From Lentisphaerota bacterium (GTDB taxonomy: Bacteria > Verrucomicrobiota > Lentisphaeria > Victivallales > Victivallaceae): a DNA stretch of 64,000 nucleotides. This document shows, piece by piece, positions 53,294-62,207 of the stretch; the first letter of the stretch is position 1, and each line of letters opens with the position of its first letter. Both the position numbers and the translations under genes were made by a program. The DNA lies in assembly GCA_015061745.1 (NCBI GenBank), contig SUWB01000007.1:30571-94570 (forward strand), given 5' to 3'. The notes below the pieces were generated by a model. That model searched no databases and was not told where the DNA came from. It was given only the letters and a program-made list of their open reading frames with translations.

Positions 53294-55309
53294 TTACTTC
53301 AACAAACTGACTCCCAGGATCCAGGGATATTCACTGCCCGATTTGGTCAAGCGGCAACGCCGCACGCCATTGACCGCAGCAGGCACTTCAATAACACATT
53401 TCTGGCCTGCCGCCATAATAACCGTGGACACAGTTCCGTCAACTTCAATATTGACCTTCCCTGCCCCCTGCAGTTCAACCAGACGCCCCTCCCCCTGCAA
53501 ATCGAACTCAAGAAAGCCATTGGGAAAAACAGTATTCCCCACATAGCGGACAGGCATACCGTTTTCAATGGAACCGTGTGAAGCGTGCATATTCCGCTCG
53601 CATTTCCAGTCGTCACATACAGTTCCGGGAAGAACAAAGTCAACAACATCACGCCTGCTGCTCCACAGCTGTCTGGCCTTGTATTCTGCAGCATATTCCT
53701 GAATCAGAGTGCCATAAATGCTGCAAACACCTTCCTGATAGACTTTTTCAACAGGAACAGCCTTCAAAGGGAACACATCGTGTTCTTCGCCATTGACAAA
53801 GTTTTGAACTCCCCTGCCCTCTTGAGAAACTTCAGCAAGCCTGCTGCTTCTTTTGCGGACAGCTTCAGCATACTCCTCAGGAGAACGCAGCTCAGCCATA
53901 AACTCAACATAGTCAACTGTGTTTTCAATGAGGCACAGCAATGTATCTGTGGCTGCGACTGCATTGCCCCACAGACGCAAGATCCTGCTGCCCCAAACAG
54001 CAGGAAGCTGCGGAGCAAGACGTTGAGCTGTTTCAAAACCGGCCCTGGCAATGGCGACAGCTTCCCGTTTTTCGTCAATGATCTCTTGGTGAGAGGGGGT
54101 ATTTTCCTTAAATTGAACAGACCAGACCCCTTCCAACGCAGCCAGAGGTTTATTTTCGGCAAAAAGGGCAAAATATCCGCCCGCTTTGAGCCATTTCAAA
54201 GAAGAATTCGGCGGGAATCCGTGAAAAATCAAATTACGGTTGATATAATGAGCTTTTTTAATCAATTCAAAACTCATCTTTCCCAATTCAATCATCTCAG
54301 CGGCAACAGTTTCCGGATAATTGAGCTTTGCAAACTCACTTCTGATCTCATCAGCCGTGATCTGCGGATCATCAATAGCCCGTGCATAAGCATAAAGGTT
54401 CACAGGGCAACTTTCAAAAACAGAATTTCCGATACGGTCAAGGCGAATCGCATAACGGCTGACTCCGCAACGCTGGGCGTGACGGACATAACGAACGATG
54501 TGATCTACATTTTCGGCAGGCAGAAATCCGGCACTCAAAAATTCCCCCAGACTGTCACACTCGGCTCCGGCAGTCAAATTCGGGATGGTGCAAAAGAATG
54601 GATTGTCAGGCAAAAAAGGCACAAAGTCATAAGGCGTAATCTTGGTTTCGACTTCAAAGGCGTGATCTTTTGCAGCAAGCTCCGCTCCGGCGAGGATATC
54701 TTTGTAATCCTGAGCGATGGAACCAAAAGAACGCAAGATGAAACGCTTGTTGCGCTTTTCGTGTTCCTCGGCAAATATGCGGACGATATGATTCACAACC
54801 TTTTCAGGCGGATAAACGTCGGGAGTTGAATTGTGAATGGCTGAAAAATCCGCTTCAGTCAAAGTCAGCACAATACCGTCCAATTCAGGCAACGCTTCAA
54901 ATGCTTTGGAAAGTTTGTAACGCAAAAGATCACCGAAAGGCTTTCCAAGGAGATCAAATTCTCCGTTTTCATCCCTGAGTCCCGGCACCTGCCGGAGAAA
55001 TTCCGGCCAGACAGTCACTTCCCGGTGCCAGTAATATACAGGACGGCCGGAATTGTGAGCCAGGGTAAGAATTTTACGCAGTTTTTCACGATTGGCAAGG
55101 ATCCCTTCTTTGTCGATGCTTTTGGCAACTTCAGGGTAATCCTCATAAAGTACAAGTCCGTCAAGTCCCCCCAGCAGCGTATGACAGGCGGCACAGATCT
55201 CAAATGAATCGACACGAAACTTCTCAGCTTCCTTTATTACCCGTTCCATATATTCAACATTCAACTGGGTAGGATGCATCAACGACCAGGTGATTTCAGC
55301 TTGCGGCAT
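53294..55309 (-). CDS. large protein of unknown family, possible TIM-barrel glycoside hydrolase
   Basis: I cannot assign this 671-residue protein. The first half has the rhythm of an (alpha/beta) barrel: VYYWHREVTVWPEF near residue 100, DGIVLTLTEADFSAIHN near 150 with possible catalytic acids, and RFILRSFGS near 190. Then comes a helical region (NYPETVAAEMIELGKMSFEL) and a beta-rich C-terminal domain of about 130 residues. It has no signal peptide. It is divergent from the Gfo/Idh oxidoreductase at 55493, which suggests a shared sugar substrate. It resembles glucuronidase-like (GH67) proteins only weakly. Confidence 0.6.
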   Translation of the reverse strand: MPQAEITWSLMHPTQLNVEYMERVIKEAEKFRVDSFEICAACHTLLGGLDGLVLYEDYPEVAKSIDKEGILANREKLRKILTLAHNSGRPVYYWHREVTVWPEFLRQVPGLRDENGEFDLLGKPFGDLLRYKLSKAFEALPELDGIVLTLTEADFSAIHNSTPDVYPPEKVVNHIVRIFAEEHEKRNKRFILRSFGSIAQDYKDILAGAELAAKDHAFEVETKITPYDFVPFLPDNPFFCTIPNLTAGAECDSLGEFLSAGFLPAENVDHIVRYVRHAQRCGVSRYAIRLDRIGNSVFESCPVNLYAYARAIDDPQITADEIRSEFAKLNYPETVAAEMIELGKMSFELIKKAHYINRNLIFHGFPPNSSLKWLKAGGYFALFAENKPLAALEGVWSVQFKENTPSHQEIIDEKREAVAIARAGFETAQRLAPQLPAVWGSRILRLWGNAVAATDTLLCLIENTVDYVEFMAELRSPEEYAEAVRKRSSRLAEVSQEGRGVQNFVNGEEHDVFPLKAVPVEKVYQEGVCSIYGTLIQEYAAEYKARQLWSSRRDVVDFVLPGTVCDDWKCERNMHASHGSIENGMPVRYVGNTVFPNGFLEFDLQGEGRLVELQGAGKVNIEVDGTVSTVIMAAGQKCVIEVPAAVNGVRRCRLTKSGSEYPWILGVSLLK

Positions 55310-55350
55310 AAGATTTTTCCTTATAGTAATTGTAGAATGTTCTCTGCCTT

Positions 55351-55378
55351 AATATAAGGTAAAAATGAAAATTTACAA
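55351..55378 (-). promoter_or_regulatory. promoter of the unknown-family gene
   Basis: On the - strand TTGTAA (55373-55378) and TATATT (55351-55356) are 16 bp apart; divergent from the next promoter. Confidence 0.5.
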
Positions 55379-55417
55379 GCAGAAAAATAAAAAACATCAT
55401 TTTTTTACACTTTTTCC

Positions 55418-55446
55418 TTGACGAGGTCTGAATTATGGATTATATT
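55418..55446 (+). promoter_or_regulatory. promoter of the second Gfo/Idh gene
   Basis: TTGACG (55418-55423) and TATATT (55441-55446) are 17 bp apart. The region between both promoters is AT-rich. Confidence 0.65.
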
Positions 55447-55492
55447 ATAGAAGAACCGTAAAAACGGCTAACAAATCAAGGGAGTTATTACT

Positions 55493-56785
55493 ATGCAAAA
55501 GAAAAGATACGCAGTGTGCGGTGTCTCATCACGGGCAATTGGAATGTATGTCGGTCCGATGCTCCGTCAGTTCAGTCATTGTGCAGAACTGGTCGCTCTG
55601 CTCGACATTGATCCTCTCCGTTTCCAGGTCTGCAAAGATCAGGTTCCCGAAGCCAAGGATGTGCCCGAATATCTGGCCGCTGATTTCGACAAGATGATGG
55701 CAGAAACCAAACCCGATGCCATTCTGGTTGTCTGTATGGACCGTTACCACGTTGAATACATCGTCCGCGGACTCGGTTATGATGTTGATGTCATCAGCGA
55801 AAAGCCTATGACCACCAACACCGCCGATGCTCTCAAGGTGATGGAAGCTGAAAAGAAATCCAAAGGTAAAGTCATCTGCACCTTTAACTACCGTTACAAT
55901 CCTGTCCACACCAAGATCCGTCAGATGATCGTGGAAGGCAAGATCGGTAAAGTGACCCACGTTGACCTTAACTGGTACATCGATATCAAGCACGGTTCAA
56001 GCTATTTCCATCGTTGGAACCGTATGCGTGAAAACTCCGGAAGTCTTTCCATCCACAAGTCCAGCCACCACTTCGACTTGGTCAACTGGTGGGTTGACGG
56101 TATTCCGGAATACGTCCACGCTTTCGGTGCTCTGAACCACTATGGCCCCAACGGCATCTTCAATCCTTCCAAAAAGGATGGCCGTCACTGCAATGAGTGC
56201 GAAGAAAAAATGCAGTGCCCCTACAAGGCCCGCTGGTCCACCCGTAATTCTTCCATCTTTGCCAAGGACGATCACATCAACGCTTTTGAAGGCCCCAAAA
56301 AGCTCTTCACCACCTATCGTCCCGATATGTGTATGTTCGACTCTGAAATCAACATCCACGACACCTTTATCGCCAACATCAAATACCGCAACGGTGTTCT
56401 GTTGAACTACTCCGCCAACTTCTCCACCCCCTACGAAGGCTATCATCTCGCCTTCAACGGTACCCACGGCCGTATTGAAGCCGCTGAATTCGGTGGTGCC
56501 GGCGGTGCTGCACTTCCCAACCCCAACACTGACGGTGTGCGTTACATCGACTACTTCCCCATCTTCCAGGGACGTGAACGCATCAGCATCGTCAAACGCG
56601 AAGGCGGCCACGGCGGCGGCGACAGTGCCATCCACGAAGATATCTTCCTCGGTGAAGATCCCGCCCGCAAGTTTGACATCCTCGCCAAGAGTGTGGACGG
56701 TCTCCGTGCCATCTCCATTGGTGACGCTGTCTACGAGTCCATTATGGACGGTCAGATCAAGGATCTTACCGGATTCATCCAGTAA
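55493..56785 (+). CDS. Gfo/Idh/MocA family oxidoreductase
   Basis: A 430-residue sugar dehydrogenase-type enzyme. It starts YAVCGVSSRAIGMYVGPML, a variant dinucleotide-binding loop, and has the family ISEKPMTTN motif with the conserved lysine near residue 103. The NWYIDIKHGSSYFHRW block and HKSSHHFDLVNWW, with the likely catalytic histidine, are clear near residue 190. An NCECEEKMQCP-like cysteine cluster (HCNECEEKMQCPYKA, near 231) is unusual and may bind metal. GGGAG precedes the ATG. It lies divergent to the unknown-family gene. Confidence 0.85.
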   Translation: MQKKRYAVCGVSSRAIGMYVGPMLRQFSHCAELVALLDIDPLRFQVCKDQVPEAKDVPEYLAADFDKMMAETKPDAILVVCMDRYHVEYIVRGLGYDVDVISEKPMTTNTADALKVMEAEKKSKGKVICTFNYRYNPVHTKIRQMIVEGKIGKVTHVDLNWYIDIKHGSSYFHRWNRMRENSGSLSIHKSSHHFDLVNWWVDGIPEYVHAFGALNHYGPNGIFNPSKKDGRHCNECEEKMQCPYKARWSTRNSSIFAKDDHINAFEGPKKLFTTYRPDMCMFDSEINIHDTFIANIKYRNGVLLNYSANFSTPYEGYHLAFNGTHGRIEAAEFGGAGGAALPNPNTDGVRYIDYFPIFQGRERISIVKREGGHGGGDSAIHEDIFLGEDPARKFDILAKSVDGLRAISIGDAVYESIMDGQIKDLTGFIQ

Positions 56786-56802
56786 TATTCTGCTGCGACA
56801 CA

Positions 56803-56842
56803 ATCCCCTGCCCTTCTTTGTGAAGGGTGGGGGATTTTTTTT
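56803..56842 (+). terminator. terminator of the Gfo/Idh gene
   Basis: ATCCCCTGCCCTTC pairs with GAAGGGTGGGGGAT around a TTTGT loop, followed by eight T. The stem contains a KOPS-like octamer (56806). Confidence 0.75.
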
Positions 56843-56874
56843 GACAAAAAAATGTTATTCTGCGAAAAAAACTC

Positions 56875-56902
56875 TTGAAATTGATCGTCTTTATGCTATA
56901 TT
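56875..56902 (+). promoter_or_regulatory. promoter of the M42 peptidase gene
   Basis: TTGAAA (56875-56880) and TATATT (56897-56902) are 16 bp apart, giving a leader of about 95 nt before 57005. Confidence 0.55.
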
Positions 56903-57004
56903 TTACAAATAGCTTTTCAACCTCTTTTTCCCTTGTTTTTTCAAGGAAATCTGTTTGAAAATTTGATTGTTTTTTTTGAAATTAAAATATCGGGGTAATT
57001 CACT

Positions 57005-58078
57005 ATGTTCAATCGCAAAAGTTTGAAGTTTTTGGAAGATTTTATGATGACTTCCAGTCCTTCCGGCTATGAAATGGAAGCCGGAAAACTTTTCCGTGCC
57101 TATTTGTCAGACTGTTGTGATGAGGTCAAAGCAGATGTGCTCGGCAACTCCATTGCCGTACTCAATCCTGAAGCCAAGACCCGCGTTATGCTGGCGGGAC
57201 ATTATGATGAAATCGGCTTTCAAGTGGTTTATATTTCAGATGACGGACTGATTTACTTCCGTCCCAACGGCGGCATTGATAAACTCAATGTGCCCTCCTC
57301 TGAAGTGGAGATTCTTACTGAATCCGGACGGATCCCCGGTGTCATCGGTAAAAAACCGATCCATTTGCTCAAAGAGTCAGAACGCAGCAAAGCTCTGGAA
57401 TTGACAGATATGTGGATCGACATCGGTGCGGAATCCAAAGCTGAAGCCGCCGAAATTGTCAAAATTGGCGATCCCGTTGCTATGCGTTCCAATTTCCGCT
57501 TTCTCGGAAAAAACCGTTTTTCCTCCAAAGGAACCGATGACAAGATCGGAGCTTTTATTGTTGCTGAAACAATGAGAGCTCTTTCAAAACGCAAGCTCAA
57601 TGTGGCTGTTTATGGTGTGGGAACTGTTCAGGAAGAAGTCGGGCTGAGGGGCGTTGAAACTGCCGCTTACGCCATAGCTCCCCAAATCGGTATCGCATTG
57701 GATGTGGGCTTTGCCACTGATCTGCCTGATGTCCCCAAAAAACAATTGGGCGAAGCCTCTCTCGGGGCTGGTCCCATTCTTACACGCAGCTGTGACAACA
57801 ACATTGAACTTGGCAAACTGCTTCGTAAAGCCGCCGCCGCCCATAAGATCCCTTATCAGGAAACCCCGGCTCACCGGGCCACAGGCGGAACCGATACCGC
57901 AAGATTGCAAATGACCCGCGGCGGTGTCGCCACGGCATTGATCAGTATTCCCAATCGTTATATGCACTCACAGGTGGAAATGTGTGACTTGCGGGATGCT
58001 GAAGGGGCTGTGCAGATTCTGACTGAAACCATTGCCGCATTGACCGGTGACGAAAATTTCATTCCCGGAGTAAATTGA
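57005..58078 (+). CDS. M42 family metallopeptidase (glutamyl aminopeptidase-like)
   Basis: A 357-residue dizinc aminopeptidase or endoglucanase-like protein. Metal ligands appear in MLAGHYDEIGFQV near residue 64, KGTDDKIGAFIVAE near 178 with the bridging Asp, VQEEVGLRG near 209 with the catalytic Glu pair, IALDVGFATD near 232 and the final HSQVEM histidine. Length is normal. It works in the cytoplasm on peptides; family members form large dodecamers. The small membrane-protein gene follows by 6 bp. Confidence 0.9.
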   Translation: MFNRKSLKFLEDFMMTSSPSGYEMEAGKLFRAYLSDCCDEVKADVLGNSIAVLNPEAKTRVMLAGHYDEIGFQVVYISDDGLIYFRPNGGIDKLNVPSSEVEILTESGRIPGVIGKKPIHLLKESERSKALELTDMWIDIGAESKAEAAEIVKIGDPVAMRSNFRFLGKNRFSSKGTDDKIGAFIVAETMRALSKRKLNVAVYGVGTVQEEVGLRGVETAAYAIAPQIGIALDVGFATDLPDVPKKQLGEASLGAGPILTRSCDNNIELGKLLRKAAAAHKIPYQETPAHRATGGTDTARLQMTRGGVATALISIPNRYMHSQVEMCDLRDAEGAVQILTETIAALTGDENFIPGVN

Positions 58079-58084
58079 TAAAAG

Positions 58085-58297
58085 ATGGCAGAAGTCAATA
58101 ATCAGAAAAAACGCCGTCCCCGTCAAAAAGGGGAACTGCGCAGTTATCTTTACAGCGGTGGTTTTCATCGTCTGGAAGGAAAGTCAACTGCGCCCGGCAG
58201 CCTGGCAAAACCGGAACACAGTACGTTCCGTACGATATGCCTCATTTCTGCGGAGATTCTTTTTCTGGCAGTGGGATTGTGGTATATGTTCCGCTGA
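58085..58297 (+). CDS. small membrane protein of unknown function
   Basis: Seventy residues: a basic N-terminal half (NQKKRRPRQKGELRSYLYSG) and a C-terminal membrane helix (ICLISAEILFLAVGLWYMF). It begins 6 bp after the M42 gene and has no good ribosome site, so translation coupling is likely. I do not recognise the family; it could be a small anchored regulator or, less likely, a chance frame. Confidence 0.45.
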   Translation: MAEVNNQKKRRPRQKGELRSYLYSGGFHRLEGKSTAPGSLAKPEHSTFRTICLISAEILFLAVGLWYMFR

Positions 58298-58309
58298 GTT
58301 ATTTTTGGG

Positions 58310-58334
58310 AAAGGCTCTGTGCCCTATATGGGAG
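58310..58334 (+). repeat. short structured repeat, left end of the MITE-like element
   Basis: AAAGGCTCTGTGCCCTATAT and the following GGGAG; CCC/GGG forms the small hairpin of the family. Confidence 0.5.
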
Positions 58335-58433
58335 TTTTTCCGTCTTCGCTGCCCTACGCTGCGACAAGGGAGCAAGCAAATACAACGAGCCGACGTTTCG
58401 GCCTTTCCTCTGCACCCCAACTCCCACAAGGGC

Positions 58434-58465
58434 TTTTACCGACCTTTGCCGGGAACAGAGCGTTT
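58434..58465 (-). repeat. short structured repeat, right end of the MITE-like element
   Basis: On the - strand AAACGCTCTGTTCCCGGCAA is followed by AGGTCGGTAAAA, the closest match to the family consensus. Confidence 0.55.
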
Positions 58466-58473
58466 GAAAAAAA

Positions 58474-58505
58474 CCGCACAGAAAGTTTCTGTGCGGCTTC
58501 TTTTT
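58474..58505. terminator. bidirectional terminator
   Basis: CCGCACAGAA and TTCTGTGCGG form a perfect 10-bp stem with a 3-base loop (58474-58496). T runs lie on both sides (TTTTT near 58500 on +, TTTTTTT before 58474 on -), so it can end both the M42 unit and the reverse gene at 58537. Confidence 0.75.
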
Positions 58506-58536
58506 GCAGATAAAACTTTTGAGTATAATACAGGTA

Positions 58537-59127
58537 TCACTTTTCCTGCGTATTTATAACAATATGGCTGATATTGAATTTATTTTCTGAAACAGTGCCG
58601 AAAATCTGCAAAACCATATTGCCGGATTTTATATTCTCCGGAGAGACAACTGTTCGGACAGTAACTTTTCCGGGGGCTTTGAATTTGATCCTCTTTCCGG
58701 CATATTCTATCTCCCCCCGGCCCTCCTCTGCCGGATAAACCGGTGCACACAATTTTCCAGCTGACCTGAATCCCAAACGGCTGTGCCGTTCTGCTTCAAT
58801 AACCATTCGTCTGCAAATAAAGGTTTTTCCCTGTTTGACCTTTTTTGCCTCTTGGGGGGCAAGCAAGAGCCAAACGATCTGCCCCGGTTTGAGAGATGAA
58901 AAATCCACTGTATGTTGTTTGAAAATCTGAGTTTTATTGCTCCAGTGCAAGTTATAAACTTTCTTTCCGGCCTGTGCTGCGGAACCGGCAGAAAACGCCG
59001 GAGCAACAGTTATCGTTTTGCTTTCTTTGTCAATCTTATGCACCACGGCAGAAGTGCCGCTCTTAAACTCCTTGCCCCAAAGCACAGCACTCCAGGCAGC
59101 ACAGCAAAGAAATAAAATATTTTTCAT
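58537..59127 (-). CDS. exported protein of unknown function
   Basis: This 196-residue protein starts with a signal peptide (KNILFLCCAAWSAVLWGKEF). The mature part is beta-rich, with a repeated theme of strand-turn-strand (SAVVHKIDKESKTITVAPA, GQIVWLLLAPQE, KVTVRTVVSPENI), as in small OB- or barrel-like periplasmic domains. No conserved enzyme motif is visible. GGGGAGGAG sits right before the ATG at 59127; longer frames run into the ilvD terminator. Its place downstream of ilvD is probably not functional. Confidence 0.55.
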   Translation of the reverse strand: MKNILFLCCAAWSAVLWGKEFKSGTSAVVHKIDKESKTITVAPAFSAGSAAQAGKKVYNLHWSNKTQIFKQHTVDFSSLKPGQIVWLLLAPQEAKKVKQGKTFICRRMVIEAERHSRLGFRSAGKLCAPVYPAEEGRGEIEYAGKRIKFKAPGKVTVRTVVSPENIKSGNMVLQIFGTVSENKFNISHIVINTQEK

Positions 59128-59142
59128 CTCCTCCCCTTTCCA

Positions 59143-59178
59143 TAAAAAAACTCCGGATTCCATAAAAGGACCGGAGTT
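59143..59178 (-). terminator. terminator of ilvD
   Basis: On the - strand ACTCCGG and CCGGAGT (59150-59156 with 59171-59177) pair, followed by a T run (A run at 59144-59150). Confidence 0.75.
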
Positions 59179-59189
59179 TGTTAAGTAAA

Positions 59190-60863
59190 TTATTTCAGAA
59201 CACCGCCAGTATCGGCATCCGTGGCATTGCGGGAATAGCGTGCCAGATAACCGCTCAAGTGTTTGACAGGCGGTTTCCAATGCTTTTTCCGCTCGGCAAG
59301 AACTTCGTCAGGAACTTCCAGTTTCACTGAACGATTGGGAATGTCAATATCTATAATATCTCCGGGTTCCACCAAAGCGATCGTTCCGCCGGAAGCCGCT
59401 TCGGGGCTGACGTGGCCGATACAGGCCCCGTGAGTTCCTCCGGAAAAGCGTCCGTCGGTAATAAGAGCCACACTGTCCCCCAAACCGCTGCCGATAATGT
59501 AGCTTGTGGGAGCCAGCATTTCCTGCATTCCGGGGCCGCCTTTGGGGCCTTCATAACGGATGACGACAACGTCTCCCGCCTTGACCTTTCCGGCAAGGAT
59601 CCCTTCGCACGCTTCTTCCTGACTTTCAAAGATCACAGCAGGCCCTCTGTGGGTCAGCATCTTGGGATCGACTCCCGCAGCTTTGACCACAGAACCGCGT
59701 TCAGCAAGATTACCGAAAAGAATCGCCAAACCGCCAGACTGACTGTAAGGATTATCGAGGGTGCGGATAATAACGCCATCCGGTTCGGGAGCAGAAGCAT
59801 ATTCCTGAGCCAGAGTCATTCCGGAAACTGTGGGCGTATTGCCGTCCAAAGCTCCGGACACTTTGCTTATTTCTTTCAATATGGCCATAATGCCGCCCAC
59901 TTTATGAAGGTCGATCATATGATACACACTTGAAGGAGAGATCTTGCAGATATTGGGCGTACGGCGGCTGACAGCATCAATAAGTTTCAAATCGAGCTTG
60001 ACTCCGGCCTCAGTGGCAACAGCCAGAGTATGAAGCACCGTATTGGAGCTGCCCCCCATTGCCATATCAAGGGCAAGAGCGTTAAAAAAGCTGCTTTCAG
60101 TAGCATACGCCTTAGCCGGAAGCGCATTGGGATCTTTTGCCATTTCAACAGCACGGCGGGCGGCTTTTTTCCAGAATTCAATCCGTTCTTCAGAGACAGC
60201 CGGAATCGTACCGTTTCCGGGAAGAGCCAAGCCGAGAGCTTCGCAGAGGCAGTTCATACTGTTAGCGGTAAACATTCCGGAACAGGAACCGGCTCCCGGA
60301 CAGGCGGCACACTCCAACTGAGCGAGATTTTCCTCTGAAATAGCTCCGGTTTTTCTGCCGGCCACACCTTCAAAAACGCTGATAAGGTCGGTTTCTGACT
60401 TGGTAAAGTCCATTTTTTTACCGGGCAGCATCGGGCCGCCGGAAGCAAAAATGGTGGGAATATTCAAACGCATAGCCCCCATAAGCATACCGGGAACAAC
60501 TTTGTCGCAGTTGGGAATACAGATCATCGCATCAAAGGGATGCGCCATTCCCATACTTTCCACACTGTCGGCAATGATCTCTCTGCTGGGCAGGGAATAT
60601 TTCATTCCCTGATGTCCCATAGCGATACCGTCACAGACGGCAATGGTGTTGAATTCATAAGGCACACCGCCTGCGGCTCTGATCTCATCACAAATGATTT
60701 GCCCGACTTTATTCAAATGGCAATGTCCGGGGGCGATATTGGTATAGGAATTACAAACTCCGATAAAAGGTCTTTCGATCTCCTGAGGAGAAATTCCAGT
60801 AGCATACATCAGGGAGCGGTGTGGGGCACGCTCAAGGCCTGATTTCATTATATCACTTCTCAT
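59190..60863 (-). CDS. ilvD: dihydroxy-acid dehydratase
   Basis: IlvD makes the 2-keto acid precursors of valine and isoleucine. The 557-residue protein has iron-sulfur cysteines in CNSYTNIAPGH near residue 37, CIPNCDKVVPGMLMG near 112 and CAACPGAGSCSGMFTANSMN near 185, and the C-terminal SDGRFSGGTHG-like ITDGRFSGGTHGACIGHVSP near 462. AAGGA lies nine bases before the ATG at 60863; an internal ATG at 60848 is less likely. It acts in the same pathway as IlvB at 30155 but is 30 kb away. Confidence 0.96.
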   Translation of the reverse strand: MRSDIMKSGLERAPHRSLMYATGISPQEIERPFIGVCNSYTNIAPGHCHLNKVGQIICDEIRAAGGVPYEFNTIAVCDGIAMGHQGMKYSLPSREIIADSVESMGMAHPFDAMICIPNCDKVVPGMLMGAMRLNIPTIFASGGPMLPGKKMDFTKSETDLISVFEGVAGRKTGAISEENLAQLECAACPGAGSCSGMFTANSMNCLCEALGLALPGNGTIPAVSEERIEFWKKAARRAVEMAKDPNALPAKAYATESSFFNALALDMAMGGSSNTVLHTLAVATEAGVKLDLKLIDAVSRRTPNICKISPSSVYHMIDLHKVGGIMAILKEISKVSGALDGNTPTVSGMTLAQEYASAPEPDGVIIRTLDNPYSQSGGLAILFGNLAERGSVVKAAGVDPKMLTHRGPAVIFESQEEACEGILAGKVKAGDVVVIRYEGPKGGPGMQEMLAPTSYIIGSGLGDSVALITDGRFSGGTHGACIGHVSPEAASGGTIALVEPGDIIDIDIPNRSVKLEVPDEVLAERKKHWKPPVKHLSGYLARYSRNATDADTGGVLK

Positions 60864-60910
60864 AGTTTCTGATCCTTCAAATATAAGACTGACGAATATT
60901 TCTGTTTTAT

Positions 60911-60939
60911 AATATAAGGTATCAAAGGGATTTTGTCAA
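60911..60939 (-). promoter_or_regulatory. ilvD promoter
   Basis: On the - strand TTGACA (60934-60939) and TATATT (60911-60916) are 17 bp apart. Divergent to the promoter at 60962. Confidence 0.75.
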
Positions 60940-60961
60940 GGTTTTGTACGGGAAAATTTAT

Positions 60962-60990
60962 TTGACTTGAGGTGAAACAAGTGCTATATT
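60962..60990 (+). promoter_or_regulatory. promoter of the MBL-fold gene
   Basis: TTGACT (60962-60967) and TATATT (60985-60990) are 17 bp apart, 50 bp before the ATG at 61040. Confidence 0.65.
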
Positions 60991-61039
60991 ATCCCGGAGA
61001 TTATCAATTATCCTTCATTTTCATAAGGGGATCGTATTT

Positions 61040-62146
61040 ATGGCAGAAAAAAAGAAAAAGTCCGCAAAGGGAGGCAGAAAGAGTTTTTGTCTGAAAATCC
61101 TCCTGACGGTACTTTTATTTTTCATACTTCTGCTCGGCGGAACAGCTTGTTTTGCCTGGCGGCGGATCGGCGGGGGGCTTTCAGAATCGGAAAAAGCCTT
61201 TTACAGCAAACTTCCGAACTATCGCAACGGCAAATTTCTCAATCTCGAAAAAATCGACCTCGACCCCAAAAAACTGGCAAAAAAAGCAGGCTTTTTCCGT
61301 TTTATATTTTCCTCTCCCAATGTCCCCAAACAGCCCTACCCCCGGGTGGAACTGATAAAGAGCAGTTTTCCTCCCCGGCCTGAAGAATTCAATGTCTGCT
61401 GGCTGGGACACTCGTCGCTGATCTTTGAACTGGGGGGAGTCCGCTTTATGGTCGATCCGGTTTTCGGTAATGCGGCCCCCCTGCCCGGCATCGTCCGCCG
61501 TTACACGCCGAGCCCCCTCCCCCGGGCTGAGATTCCGGAGCTTGATTTTGTGGTCATTTCTCACGATCATTACGACCACCTTGAATATGAAACGATCCGT
61601 GCTTTCAGGGACAAAAAATTTCCCATCATCACAACTTTGGGAGTTGGTGCAAGACTCCGCAGCTGGGGAATCCCTGCACGCAGGATCATAGAAATGAACT
61701 GGAACAACTATACAACCGTTGCCGGAGTCAAGATCACAGCTCACCCGGCACGGCATTTTTCCGGCCGCACATTTGATGACCGTTTTACCACCTTGTGGGC
61801 ATCCTTCAGTTTTGAACGCAACGGCCGTAAAATCTTTTTCGGAGGAGACGGCGGATACGGAAAGCACTTTGCTGAAATAGGAAAAACTCACGGCCCCTTT
61901 GATCTGGTCTGTCTGGAAATCGACGCCTGGAATGAACGATGGCCCAATAATCATTCTTTTCCGGAAGATGTTATAAAAGAGTTCCGGGATCTTAAGGGCA
62001 GGCTGCTTCTGCCTATCCACTGGGGCGTTTTTGATCTTGCAATGCACCCTTGTTATGAATCCATCAACAAGGTCCGGGACCTTGCACGGCAAACAGGTGT
62101 TCCGCTTCTCATACCCGCTATGGGAGAAAGAAAACGGCTGCCGTAA
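61040..62146 (+). CDS. MBL-fold metallohydrolase, NAPE-PLD/UlaG-like, membrane-anchored
   Basis: The 368-residue protein has a basic N-terminus and one membrane helix (KILLTVLLFFILLLGGTACF), then a metallo-beta-lactamase domain. Zinc ligands are in VVISHDHYDHLE near residue 174, the AHPARHFSG histidine near 235, GGDGGYG near 275 and PIHWGVFD near 330. NCWLGHSS-type front block CWLGHSSLIFELGG fits the lipid phospholipase D-like and ulaG-like branch. The substrate is not visible. AAGGGGA precedes the ATG. Confidence 0.85.
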   Translation: MAEKKKKSAKGGRKSFCLKILLTVLLFFILLLGGTACFAWRRIGGGLSESEKAFYSKLPNYRNGKFLNLEKIDLDPKKLAKKAGFFRFIFSSPNVPKQPYPRVELIKSSFPPRPEEFNVCWLGHSSLIFELGGVRFMVDPVFGNAAPLPGIVRRYTPSPLPRAEIPELDFVVISHDHYDHLEYETIRAFRDKKFPIITTLGVGARLRSWGIPARRIIEMNWNNYTTVAGVKITAHPARHFSGRTFDDRFTTLWASFSFERNGRKIFFGGDGGYGKHFAEIGKTHGPFDLVCLEIDAWNERWPNNHSFPEDVIKEFRDLKGRLLLPIHWGVFDLAMHPCYESINKVRDLARQTGVPLLIPAMGERKRLP

Positions 62147-62207
62147 AAATATAACTTGCAGCATAAATTTTTATCACTTCTTAAATAATATAGGGTTTTC
62201 AGAACTT

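Larger units (their letters stand above)
58310..58465. mobile_element. 156-bp MITE-like element
   Basis: The ends are AAAGGCTCTGTGCCC (58310-58324) and, inverted, AAACGCTCTGTTCCC (from 58465), 13 of 15 identical. Inside, GGGAGTT (58331-58337) pairs with AACTCCC (58419-58425). It carries no gene. Its ends are the same repeat family as copies A, B, C and E near 52-53 kb. Confidence 0.5.
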
